From positions 1 to 40,428 of the forward strand of contig PEAL01000007.1 of NCBI GenBank assembly GCA_002753725.1: a DNA stretch of 40,428 nucleotides. Direction: 5' to 3'. Positions 32,930 to 40,428 of this stretch are shown piece by piece. The notes under the pieces are model-generated. The model was not told the origin of the DNA and did not search any database. It saw nothing but the letters and a program-made list of their open reading frames with translations. The position numbers and the translations under genes were made by a program. How positions within the stretch are numbered: the first letter of the stretch is position 1; each line of letters starts with the position of its first letter. This stretch comes from Deltaproteobacteria bacterium (lineage in GTDB: Bacteria; Desulfobacterota; Desulfobacteria; Desulfobacterales; Magnetomoraceae).

Positions 32930-34654
32930 TTGGAAGAATCTATTGATCCAGAAGCATTTTTAAATCTTCCATGTAAGGGAAATGGTTGTGTTTTAAATAA
33001 AAGTGATTTAACAAACAACAACAAATATATAAATCAATGCTCTTTATCAAGTAATAGAACTGCTTACACTTACAAAAAATTTGGTTCAGATGGTGATTGT
33101 TATGATGTTTATGCAATAACAATTAAAAATAATTGTGATTATACATTAAATCAAAGTATGCATATAATTGCAGGTTTTTACAATAAACAATGTATTTCAA
33201 AATTAAAACAATCCATTAATTTCAAAAAGCAAAATGATTTTCATATAAAAAACAAACCAAGCTTATTTAAATGTGACAAATTTATTAAAAAATCAAAATC
33301 AAAACCTGTTATCAGCAAGAAAGCTTCAGATCATATTCGTGTCCTACGAACCCATTCAAATAAAAATTCATGGAAAATAGGTGTTGACTACTATGATGAA
33401 TTAACAGCTTTACCAGAAACAACATACAAAAAAGTCTATCAAAAAAGACCAACCGATAGCTCAATAGACAAATTACTTCCTCAAAAAAATCCAGAACGTG
33501 AATTTATCATGGAAACCCTTAACACGATGAAAATACTTTCCATAGGAGATACTTTAACACAGGAATTCCTGTTTAAAACTTTCGGCAGAGATGTAAATGA
33601 AAGACATTGGCATAAAGATACACGAATAGCCATACTTGATACAATTGCAAAAATTGCAAAAGGTGAGTCCTTACCAGCTTATAAAAAACAAAAAGCAGAG
33701 GAACTGCTTACATCAATTGATGATTCAAGAGGTGAAGATCAGGATATAATTAATGCTTCAATGAAAGCTCTAACTGAAATTCTTACTTCTGATAAAGAAA
33801 CTGGTGGTGAAATGATGTTGGCTTCAGATAAAGCCACCATTGTGAAAAAAATGGAGCAGAATAGTCTTCCGAATCTTGAACAAAATGAAGAAAACAGTGC
33901 TGCATTACAAGATACTCAAGAAAAGCTCAATGACGAAGCTTTAACAATTGAAAATGTTGAACATGAGTTAATTAATGAATCAAACCTGAGTTCTGAATTC
34001 ATGCAGACTGAGCAAAACATTCAAAATGATAATGAATTAGAAAAGGTCACATATGAATCATACAACCAAATTGAGCAAAAAAATATAAGCGAAAATAACA
34101 ACATCGAACCTTCAATAATCGAAGAACCAGAAAAAGAATCATTACAGAAAATCGACAATGACGAACTGCCTGTTGAAAACTCAATTATTGATGAAAAGGA
34201 ACATATTGGAGAAAAAAAAACAGCAATTGAAGCCGATGACACCATTGAAACCCAGGTTGGACTATCAAAAAATGAAGAAATCGAAAGCCCTGCCATACAA
34301 CAAAACAATAATCAAGAACCTTCACAAGAAGCATCTGACTTATCAGAAACTATATATGATGCAGAAACAGAATTTGATGAGGAAGAGGATATTTCACTGA
34401 ACTCTAAAAAACAAATAGACAACGATCATGATATTGATAATAATATTTCCACCAATGAAAAAAATATAACCATTGAACCTCATATTGTTTTAACACCTCC
34501 TGTTTCAGAACAACCCAAAGAAAACAAACCTGTTGAAACTGAAAACCAATCTTCACCAATTAGCAATGAACAAAACACAATTGAAAACAGTTGCCCCCAA
34601 AAACGAGCATCACGATTAGGACGTTTTTTTAAAAGAAAAAAAGAAAAACATTAA
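32930..34654 (+). CDS. Acidic low-complexity protein with Cys-rich N-terminus and basic tail
   Basis: 574 residues if started at TTG 32930; there is no ATG in frame until 33157. N-terminal 100 residues hold several Cys (PCKGNGCVLN, GDCYD, NNCDY, KQCIS) that might bind metal. Residues about 190-290 are helical, like the previous protein. About 300-550 is Glu/Asn/Gln-rich and probably disordered, and the last 17 residues are strongly basic (RLGRFFKRKKEK). This could be a tether with a membrane- or nucleic-acid-binding tail. The start is weak (GGTGG near 32916-32920), and the frame is continuous with the upstream gene across a single TAA and ten further codons. No known family recognised. Confidence 0.6.
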   Translation: MEESIDPEAFLNLPCKGNGCVLNKSDLTNNNKYINQCSLSSNRTAYTYKKFGSDGDCYDVYAITIKNNCDYTLNQSMHIIAGFYNKQCISKLKQSINFKKQNDFHIKNKPSLFKCDKFIKKSKSKPVISKKASDHIRVLRTHSNKNSWKIGVDYYDELTALPETTYKKVYQKRPTDSSIDKLLPQKNPEREFIMETLNTMKILSIGDTLTQEFLFKTFGRDVNERHWHKDTRIAILDTIAKIAKGESLPAYKKQKAEELLTSIDDSRGEDQDIINASMKALTEILTSDKETGGEMMLASDKATIVKKMEQNSLPNLEQNEENSAALQDTQEKLNDEALTIENVEHELINESNLSSEFMQTEQNIQNDNELEKVTYESYNQIEQKNISENNNIEPSIIEEPEKESLQKIDNDELPVENSIIDEKEHIGEKKTAIEADDTIETQVGLSKNEEIESPAIQQNNNQEPSQEASDLSETIYDAETEFDEEEDISLNSKKQIDNDHDIDNNISTNEKNITIEPHIVLTPPVSEQPKENKPVETENQSSPISNEQNTIENSCPQKRASRLGRFFKRKKEKH

Positions 34655-34688
34655 TCCATAACAACATAATGTTATACTGGAGATATTT

Positions 34689-35534
34689 ATGACATTAAAA
34701 GATAAGCTGAATGCCATTTTTTACCGCCGAAATTTTTTAAACGATTATCTGGATAAAAGACATCAATTCATTACCAGTGGACTTGACCTGAATACATTAA
34801 ACAAAAATTATCGGGAAACAAAACGTCAACTGTTATCAATTAAAAATAGCATTGCTGATACTCAAAAAAAATTGGACACCACTAATAGTGAATTTCAGAC
34901 ATTGCAATCAACCAAAACAGACATGCAAAAAGAAATTGTATCTCTTGAAAAAAACGTTTCTCATCTAACCAATGATTTGCAGTTAAATCAGACCAAATTA
35001 GAAAATCTTGATCATCAACACTCAAATCTGGAAACAAGTATTCAAAACACAAAAAACCAGATAGCAGATTATGAAAAAGAGATTCAACAAATTGAAGAAA
35101 ATGAAAAGATTGAGCAGGAAAAATTGCAAAACCTAAAAAAAGATGTCAATAGTATGAACCAACTCAATACAATTAAAAAGAACACGATTCAATCACTAAC
35201 CAGTGAAAAAGAAGAAATTTTGAATCAGTTAAATGGAAAAGAGGATATTTTACTCCCTCTTGTAAACCAATGGCTTGATCAACATCAGGAAACTCTTAAA
35301 CAACAAAATACCAATAAAGCAAACCTTTTTAATGAGTTAAATAATCATTGCAAAACAATTTCAACAATCAAACAGCAAATGGAAAATAATAATGACGATA
35401 CAATTGAAACAACATTAAAAAAATTGATTGTGACTGCACAAGAATGGTTAGATAATGCAAATATAATAAAATCAGAATGGAATAAATCTGCAAAAGGTCG
35501 TATAATTGCCAAACCTAAGGATCCTTTTGAATAA
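34689..35534 (+). CDS. Coiled-coil protein
   Basis: 281 residues. A short N-terminal region (MTLKDKLNAIFYRRNFLND) precedes a long coiled coil (about 35-185, rich in Leu, Gln, Lys and Glu in heptad-like order, for example IQNTKNQIADYEKEIQQIEE). A helical C-terminal segment follows to the end. No catalytic motif. GGAG is 7 bp before the ATG. It lies between the acidic protein and the AAA+ ATPase and may be a structural or adaptor part of the same complex. Generic similarity to any coiled-coil protein gives no function. Confidence 0.7.
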   Translation: MTLKDKLNAIFYRRNFLNDYLDKRHQFITSGLDLNTLNKNYRETKRQLLSIKNSIADTQKKLDTTNSEFQTLQSTKTDMQKEIVSLEKNVSHLTNDLQLNQTKLENLDHQHSNLETSIQNTKNQIADYEKEIQQIEENEKIEQEKLQNLKKDVNSMNQLNTIKKNTIQSLTSEKEEILNQLNGKEDILLPLVNQWLDQHQETLKQQNTNKANLFNELNNHCKTISTIKQQMENNNDDTIETTLKKLIVTAQEWLDNANIIKSEWNKSAKGRIIAKPKDPFE

Positions 35535-35571
35535 AATTTAAACTTACATTACAAAAAAAGGAAAGTTAGAA

Positions 35572-35835
35572 ATGAATGACAATTCAGAATGCGCTTTTAA
35601 ACACTTTTATGATACCATTCCAAACACATCACCACTTAAAGATAAAGAGTATTTACACAGTTGTTTACTGCTATCTTTTATTCAAGCCATTTATCATATA
35701 GCTGACCAAAAAATAGTTCCATCACCACAATTTCTGTTATCCATGAATAATCAAACAAGTCATCCAAAAGTTGAAGAATTGTTTGGTCGAGCCAGGGTTT
35801 TAAAAAAAGATGAGATTGAATCGTGTTCTTTTTAA
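35572..35835 (+). CDS. N-terminal fragment of the MoxR-like AAA+ ATPase
   Basis: 87 residues ending at TAA 35833-35835. The end of this frame (PKVEELFGRARVLKKDEIES) is the helix that normally leads straight into the AAA+ core of MoxR-type proteins, and the same frame continues immediately after the stop with YFAALLLDMPLLFEGE and the Walker A loop. The two frames are therefore one gene split by an in-frame stop codon, not a separate small gene. AAAGGA precedes the ATG. If translation stops here the product would be a non-functional stub. Confidence 0.7.
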   Translation: MNDNSECAFKHFYDTIPNTSPLKDKEYLHSCLLLSFIQAIYHIADQKIVPSPQFLLSMNNQTSHPKVEELFGRARVLKKDEIESCSF

Positions 35836-37524
35836 TTGTATTTCGCAGCACTTCTTTTAGATATGCCACTTCTTTTTGAGGGCGAAACAGGTATTGGAAA
35901 AACATATACCTCTCAAATTTTTCTAAAAACCATTTTTCCTTCACAAAGCTATTCAACCTATCGGTTAAGTGGCAATGTATTTACCAATAATGTATTTCAA
36001 CCTTTTCTAAAGGCCATTGCCAAAAAAGATGAATTCCCCAGAATGGTCATTGATAAACAAGCTACTGGGCGCATAGGCGCTTTGTTTATTGATGAAATTA
36101 ATCGTGGCGATCCCCAAAGCCTTCTTCAGTTATTGGATGGAAAAATCTATGTAAGTGGTGAAGAAGGAACATTAGGTATTGCCATCCCAGAAGTCCGAAA
36201 AAACAATTCAAATAACAATACATTGCGAAAAGGTGTTATGGTTATTGGCGCTCAAAATCCACCGGCTGAGATTGATAATAAATTCAAAGGAACATCATTG
36301 TTGGACGCTGCGGTTGAAAATCGCTTTTTAAAAATCGATTTTATGGGTGATATTTCAAGCGTTGGTTCAACCGCATGGTTTACTGAAAATGAGTTAGACT
36401 TACATCAATCGTTCATAAAGAAAATGATTTCTTATTTTAATCAGTTTTCTATAACCCAAGAAATTGAAACGAAAAATGACATTCAAAATAATCCATCAAA
36501 ATCAGTTGAAAAACTGATCCATGAGGACTGGCTCTCTATATATGCATGGATGACCAATGCAAAAAAACATCAATTCCCAATTTTGAAATCAGCTCAAGAG
36601 TTTTTAGATATTTCCATTATGATATTAAATCAAGAAATGAAGCAAATATATATTTCTGAGAAACAATTGATTGGTCAACTTTTAGAGATGATAGGAAAAA
36701 AAGAATTGTTTTCAGATCTTAATTCTGAACTTATTTCCAAAGAAACAGATGAATTTTCTAAATTCAAATCATTTGTCTCCCACTTTGAAACACCACTTAT
36801 TTTCAGAGATACCAAAAATATTCGTAAGCTGGCAAACATGATGGTGATGATATTTTCAGCAAAAACAGCTTTAAGACGTAAGCCTGATATGAGCCAAAAT
36901 TGTGTTGTCAGCTTTAATGAATACATTCAAAATCCTGTTTCAATAAAAGAGATTTTTTGGTGTATGACATTATTAATTAAGAACAAAATAGGTCGTCAAT
37001 TACGTGACAAAGATTTAATACAACAGATCAATACAATATTATTGGAAATTTTGAATCATTACTTTTTGTTGACCAAAAAGGTATGTAGCCAGCTTTCAAA
37101 AGACATGAATAAATCATTTGTTTTTGATATTTGGTCAGACAGTATGTCCCTTAGATGGTATCTTTTAAAATACGCTGAAAAAAAATCATCATCTCAATCA
37201 ATGGATGCACAGATTGATGTCTTTTGTGAAACCATAATTGATTGTCTGAAAAATAATCTCGCAAAGGATATAAAAAACAAAAATTTCATATCCAATATGC
37301 TGATCATTAATATTATAGCAGATTTACTGACACTTGTATTGTTTGTCAAAGAAAACAAGATTTTAATTACAGAAACAATCCGAAAAACGCAGCGTCCATT
37401 ATTGGATAATGAAAATGCAAAGGGCGTAATCAACAGCACGTTTAAAAAGGTTCGTCAAATGATGGGATTGGTTGTGCCGTGTGTATATTTGCAAAGACTG
37501 CCAAGAATACTGGGTGACCAATAG
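35836..37524 (+). CDS. MoxR-like AAA+ ATPase, main part
   Basis: 562 residues from TTG 35836, directly after the in-frame TAA (ATG 35863 is an alternative restart). Numbered from the full-length frame at 35572: Walker A GETGIGKT at 104-111, Walker B LFIDEINRGD with D174-E175, sensor region VIGAQNPPAEIDNKFKGTS, and the arginine-containing VENRFLKIDF. This matches the MoxR/RavA-like AAA+ class that remodels protein complexes together with VWA proteins. The C-terminal 300 residues are helical and less conserved. Without the 87-residue N-terminal part the core would lack its first helices. It overlaps the VWA gene by 1 bp. Confidence 0.82.
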   Translation: MYFAALLLDMPLLFEGETGIGKTYTSQIFLKTIFPSQSYSTYRLSGNVFTNNVFQPFLKAIAKKDEFPRMVIDKQATGRIGALFIDEINRGDPQSLLQLLDGKIYVSGEEGTLGIAIPEVRKNNSNNNTLRKGVMVIGAQNPPAEIDNKFKGTSLLDAAVENRFLKIDFMGDISSVGSTAWFTENELDLHQSFIKKMISYFNQFSITQEIETKNDIQNNPSKSVEKLIHEDWLSIYAWMTNAKKHQFPILKSAQEFLDISIMILNQEMKQIYISEKQLIGQLLEMIGKKELFSDLNSELISKETDEFSKFKSFVSHFETPLIFRDTKNIRKLANMMVMIFSAKTALRRKPDMSQNCVVSFNEYIQNPVSIKEIFWCMTLLIKNKIGRQLRDKDLIQQINTILLEILNHYFLLTKKVCSQLSKDMNKSFVFDIWSDSMSLRWYLLKYAEKKSSSQSMDAQIDVFCETIIDCLKNNLAKDIKNKNFISNMLIINIIADLLTLVLFVKENKILITETIRKTQRPLLDNENAKGVINSTFKKVRQMMGLVVPCVYLQRLPRILGDQ

Positions 37525-39860
37525 TGAGTCAACAAACGATCAACAATTGCTTGAAAACTGCCAGTCAACTATGGCGTGAAACAGTCATGATCTGTTATCC
37601 GCTTTATGGTGATGTGCCATTACATATTGAAGTAAAGGAAAATAACGATCAACCAACATTTCAAGCCTATACAAATGGAAAAGCGATTTGGATCAAAATT
37701 GGACAGGCAGTGAAATGGCACAAAGATTTATTGAACCAAATCATACCACGTTATGATAATGACTTTCCTTTATTATATCGATTAAATAAAAATAAACACA
37801 TCGCGCCTTTTGAAAAAACATATCATCTGCATATTGATAATTTTATCTTTGTTCTTTTTCACGAATTGTATCATCCATTGTTATGTCCTGACTCACGCGA
37901 AGATGAACGTGCTATAAATGTAGCGCTTTATGAGGGCATCAAAGAAGCTCTGCCAGCAATTTCTGAAAGCAAGATGGTAAATAAGGTCAACAACTGTAAA
38001 AATCTTGTGTGGGATGTTGTTGTAAATCTTAATTTTCTTTATCGTTCGGAATCAGCAGATATTGATAATTTAAAAGATAATATTGCCTATACATTTAGTA
38101 AAAATAATCGTAATATCAAAAAACTACCTATCCCTTTATTTCCTTCTGGTATTATTCCTATGATTTATATCATGAGCGCAGAAAATAATACCACTGATAT
38201 TCCCATTGCCTTTGTCGGTTTGTTTTATAGCTATCTTTCATACAATTCAATTGATGTTAGAGATTTATCCATCAATGTTTTTTTGGAAGCATTGAATCGT
38301 CATAAATTAAGCCAGCAAACCATTATAAAGGTGTTGCGTCACATGTTCACAGGCTTTTTTGATGAAGTAACAGATAGAGAAATTCATATTTTTGACCCTC
38401 TTCATTCAAAAAAATTTTATATAAAATTAATTGATAGATTTATCGACACCATAAAAAACAAAAAAGATAGCCAAAGTGACTCCAACAAGCTGCTAAAAAT
38501 GATTATCAATATTCTGAATAATGAACAATTAAGATATAAAGCGCTCAAAGGCTTTATAAAAGCATTGGCGCCATATATCGCTGAAAACACGTACCAAAAA
38601 CAAGGCAGTTTTGATCCAGATACGTCATCAGATGATAATTCTGGTGGTGGTGAGCAATCAGATGATGAACAATCAAAAAATGATCAAGCAGGTGATGAAG
38701 ATAATGATCAAGCAAGAAATAATGAAGATTCAGAGGATGAAGATTCTGCTGATGATCAATCTTCAAATGCTACAGAATATGACGAAAACATTGATCAAGC
38801 AGAAGATGATGAAAATTCAGAAGATGAAAAATCTGTTGATAAATCAAAACAAAGAAGAAATGATAAGAAAAATGAAGAAGAATTGGGAAAAGTCTTAGAT
38901 GATATATTAAGCGCTTTCCCTTCTGATGAATCAGATAAGATTTCAGAAAAAATTGTAAAACAATCTATAGAACCGCTATCATTGATGGTTTTGGATAACT
39001 ACTTTAAACAAAATGCAGAACCTATCATTTTTGTCCAACAAGATGCAGGGGATCCACAATCCATTGAATATACTCTAATTAAGGAATGGAAATTGGTCAG
39101 CAGTGAATTATTTACTGCTGAAAAAGTTTCGTGTTTGAACTTCAATGCCATTGATATTTTTCAAAGAAGCACCGGACTACCTGTGTTGGTGAACCTGAAC
39201 AATGGATTCTTTCAATTGAATGAATATATAGAGGTTGAAAAATCAATTTACTCGGATATTCCCATTAGTATTAATATTGAAATACCTGAAAACTGGATAT
39301 TATTTGTTGACTCCTCAGGAAGTATGACCCATATAAAAAATTATCATACAAACCCAAAAATACCATATCATAAATTGATGCGGGTAGTTTATGGATTAAT
39401 GAAAGGATTGTATGATCTTTGTAAAACATACGATAAAAATATTCAATTTGGAACAGTCAACTTTTCAACAAAAACAAAGTTTAAAGGGCTCGATAGCTTG
39501 ACAGAAGTTTATAGTAGTCGAACTCATGGTATAAAAAAAAATATATTGACCCCTCAATGTAAATGGACATCTCTTGACACGCATGTTTTTGATCGAATTT
39601 TAAAAAAAGTTAGCAATAAGAAAAGTGTATTCACCATTATCACTGATGGCGAAATATCAAATTGGCAAGAGATATATCCTCGCTTGACTCAAGTTTCACA
39701 ATTAAACTACATTGTTACAGTTTTTATTGAGATTGGTCATAAAAGTGAACTTGGAAAACAAATAAATCAAAAACAACCAAAGGGCATTGTGTATCAATGT
39801 GTTGATCAAATTGAAGATATTCCGAAAAAGTTGAAAACCATATTGGTGATGTATCACTAA
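37524..39860 (+). CDS. DUF2201-type metallopeptidase-like/VWA protein, MoxR partner
   Basis: 778 residues, GTG start overlapping the AAA+ stop. N-terminal domain (about 1-360) carries H113-E-L-Y-H117 in FHELYHP, the zinc-peptidase-like signature of DUF2201 proteins, with ERAINVALYEGI after it. Residues about 362-465 are an Asp/Glu/Ser/Gln linker. The C-terminal VWA domain (about 590-778) has a complete MIDAS start D596-S-S-G-S600 (LFVDSSGSM) and TDGE later for the metal site. MoxR-type AAA+ and VWA pairs act together, with ATP-driven remodelling and metal-dependent client binding. The two genes are coupled, so the partner is the split ATPase before it. Confidence 0.85.
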   Translation: MSQQTINNCLKTASQLWRETVMICYPLYGDVPLHIEVKENNDQPTFQAYTNGKAIWIKIGQAVKWHKDLLNQIIPRYDNDFPLLYRLNKNKHIAPFEKTYHLHIDNFIFVLFHELYHPLLCPDSREDERAINVALYEGIKEALPAISESKMVNKVNNCKNLVWDVVVNLNFLYRSESADIDNLKDNIAYTFSKNNRNIKKLPIPLFPSGIIPMIYIMSAENNTTDIPIAFVGLFYSYLSYNSIDVRDLSINVFLEALNRHKLSQQTIIKVLRHMFTGFFDEVTDREIHIFDPLHSKKFYIKLIDRFIDTIKNKKDSQSDSNKLLKMIINILNNEQLRYKALKGFIKALAPYIAENTYQKQGSFDPDTSSDDNSGGGEQSDDEQSKNDQAGDEDNDQARNNEDSEDEDSADDQSSNATEYDENIDQAEDDENSEDEKSVDKSKQRRNDKKNEEELGKVLDDILSAFPSDESDKISEKIVKQSIEPLSLMVLDNYFKQNAEPIIFVQQDAGDPQSIEYTLIKEWKLVSSELFTAEKVSCLNFNAIDIFQRSTGLPVLVNLNNGFFQLNEYIEVEKSIYSDIPISINIEIPENWILFVDSSGSMTHIKNYHTNPKIPYHKLMRVVYGLMKGLYDLCKTYDKNIQFGTVNFSTKTKFKGLDSLTEVYSSRTHGIKKNILTPQCKWTSLDTHVFDRILKKVSNKKSVFTIITDGEISNWQEIYPRLTQVSQLNYIVTVFIEIGHKSELGKQINQKQPKGIVYQCVDQIEDIPKKLKTILVMYH

Positions 39861-39878
39861 AAAATGTAAAGCCATTAC

Positions 39879-39914
39879 TTTCATTCAATAACGAGACAGT
39901 TTATCTGAATGAAA
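39879..39914. repeat. Intergenic inverted repeat
   Basis: Perfect 9-bp inverted repeat (TTTCATTCA at 39879-39887, TGAATGAAA at 39906-39914) with an 18-bp loop, between the VWA stop and the truncated ATPase start. No T-run follows. It might be a weak transcription or mRNA end signal. Confidence 0.35.
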
Positions 39915-39940
39915 ATATGCAGGATGGAGAAATCATTGCA

Positions 39941-40342
39941 ATGTTAACCAAAATAGTTGTTCGTAATTTTAAATCCATCATTAATCAGGAATTTTTTCCA
40001 GGATTAATGAATATATTTATCGGTGCAAATGGCAGCGGCAAGAGCAATATACTTGAAGCTATCGGCGTTCTATCTGCAGCAGCATCTGGCATTGTAGATG
40101 ATGAATCCTTGCAACGACGTGGTGTTCGCCCTGGTATGCCTAGACTATATAAATCAGCTTTCAAGCAAAGAAGAGTTGCCTCACATATTTTTTTTGAAGC
40201 TTCAAGTGATGCGGCTAAATATTCAGTAAGCTTAAATAATTCAGTAGAGAACACTGCTTCTTCATGGCTGTATAAAACCGAAGATTTAGCAAGTGATGAT
40301 GAAATCGTTTTAAGTAGAGTGGGAAATGGGGTCACATCTTGA
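39941..40342 (+). pseudogene. Truncated ABC/OLD-like (AAA_21) ATPase
   Basis: 133 residues remain. MLTKIVVRNFKSI and Walker A G28-ANGSGK-S35 are typical starts of SMC/OLD-like ATPases of the AAA_21 type, normally over 350 residues. The ABC signature, Walker B and H-loop are missing because the frame ends at TGA 40340-40342. That stop lies inside the left arm of a perfect inverted repeat (40321-40356), so the last five or so residues (NGVTS) come from the inserted element. The start 39941 is favoured over 39917 by the family's usual N-terminus. It may have been the effector or a defence neighbour of the MoxR-VWA operon; its real end is outside the window. Confidence 0.7.
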
Positions 40343-40425
40343 TTATTACACTTAATTTATTCGTTAAATCAAAATCTAAAACAACTCTCATTAAGTGTAA
40401 TAATCAAGATGTGACCCCATTTCCC
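40321..40425. repeat. Perfect 36-bp inverted repeat (transposable element footprint)
   Basis: Arm 1, 40321-40356, and arm 2, 40390-40425, are exact reverse complements, with 33 bp between them. Each arm contains GGGGTCACATCTTGATTATT or its complement, a sequence style I associate with REP-like palindromes mobilised by IS200-type transposases. It interrupts the preceding ATPase gene. No transposase is visible before the window ends. Confidence 0.75.
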
Positions 40426-40428
40426 CAT

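Noticed and set aside
31508..37524. Genome-wide reassignment of TAA as a sense codon
   Set aside because: Many genes in the window, including nfnA, nfnB and the radical SAM gene, end at TAA with proper starts or terminators after them, so TAA is a normal stop here.

Overview
The window looks like a low-GC, AT-rich chromosome segment from a strictly anaerobic bacterium, most likely a sulfate-reducing Desulfobacterota (Desulfobacterales-like). The reasons are a large Hdr/MvhD/FrhB-type electron-transfer operon, an NfnAB transhydrogenase, and sigma-54 regulators with Cys-rich PAS domains. That assignment is inference from gene content; there is no rRNA or other marker gene, and I saw no tRNA or CRISPR array.

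Region 1 (1-9672, + strand). About 1 kb of non-coding repeats is followed by a probable sigma-54 promoter (975-989). Downstream lie seven closely spaced genes: a degenerate thioredoxin-like protein, a membrane-anchored DUF302 protein, an RND/MMPL exporter, an outer-membrane-lipoprotein-sorting-like periplasmic protein, a beta-barrel outer-membrane protein, and NfnA and NfnB. Exporter, periplasmic carrier and barrel probably form one envelope export route. A hairpin at 9649-9672 ends the block. A radical SAM protein and a small zinc-finger protein follow (9774-11181).

Region 2 (11182-24825). A long imperfect palindrome (about 11217-11556) separates the + strand genes from an eight-gene operon on the - strand (21327 down to 11678). 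It encodes a fused double HdrA, MvhD, two FrhB/FdhB-like Fe-S proteins, a second MvhD, HdrC, HdrB and HdrA. This is in effect two electron-transfer modules side by side, probably cytoplasmic and flavin-based electron bifurcating. Divergent from it are two PAS-AAA+-Fis sigma-54 activators. A candidate sigma-54 promoter (21397-21411, -) with two matching palindromic upstream sites (21524-21555 and 21629-21646) suggests that the adjacent activator drives the hdr operon.

Region 3 (24826-29069) is accessory DNA. It holds two copies of a dispersed, structured repeat family, whose third copy opens the window at 1-540. One copy is split by a complete group II intron with an RT-HNH protein. It also holds an exact 60-bp tandem array and a DUF4258/YgiT-type toxin-antitoxin pair.

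Region 4 (29070-40428, + strand) is the most unusual part. One dense operon encodes a degenerate FGE-sulfatase-like protein, an Hsp70/actin-fold ATPase, a helical-repeat protein, an acidic low-complexity protein with a basic tail, a coiled-coil protein, a MoxR-type AAA+ ATPase interrupted by an in-frame TAA, and a large metallopeptidase-like/VWA protein. An ABC/OLD-like ATPase cut short by a perfect 36-bp inverted repeat follows. MoxR + VWA + chaperone-like ATPase points to an NTP-driven remodelling or biological-conflict system of a type I cannot name. Its in-frame stops and the interrupted neighbour suggest it is partly decayed or recoded.
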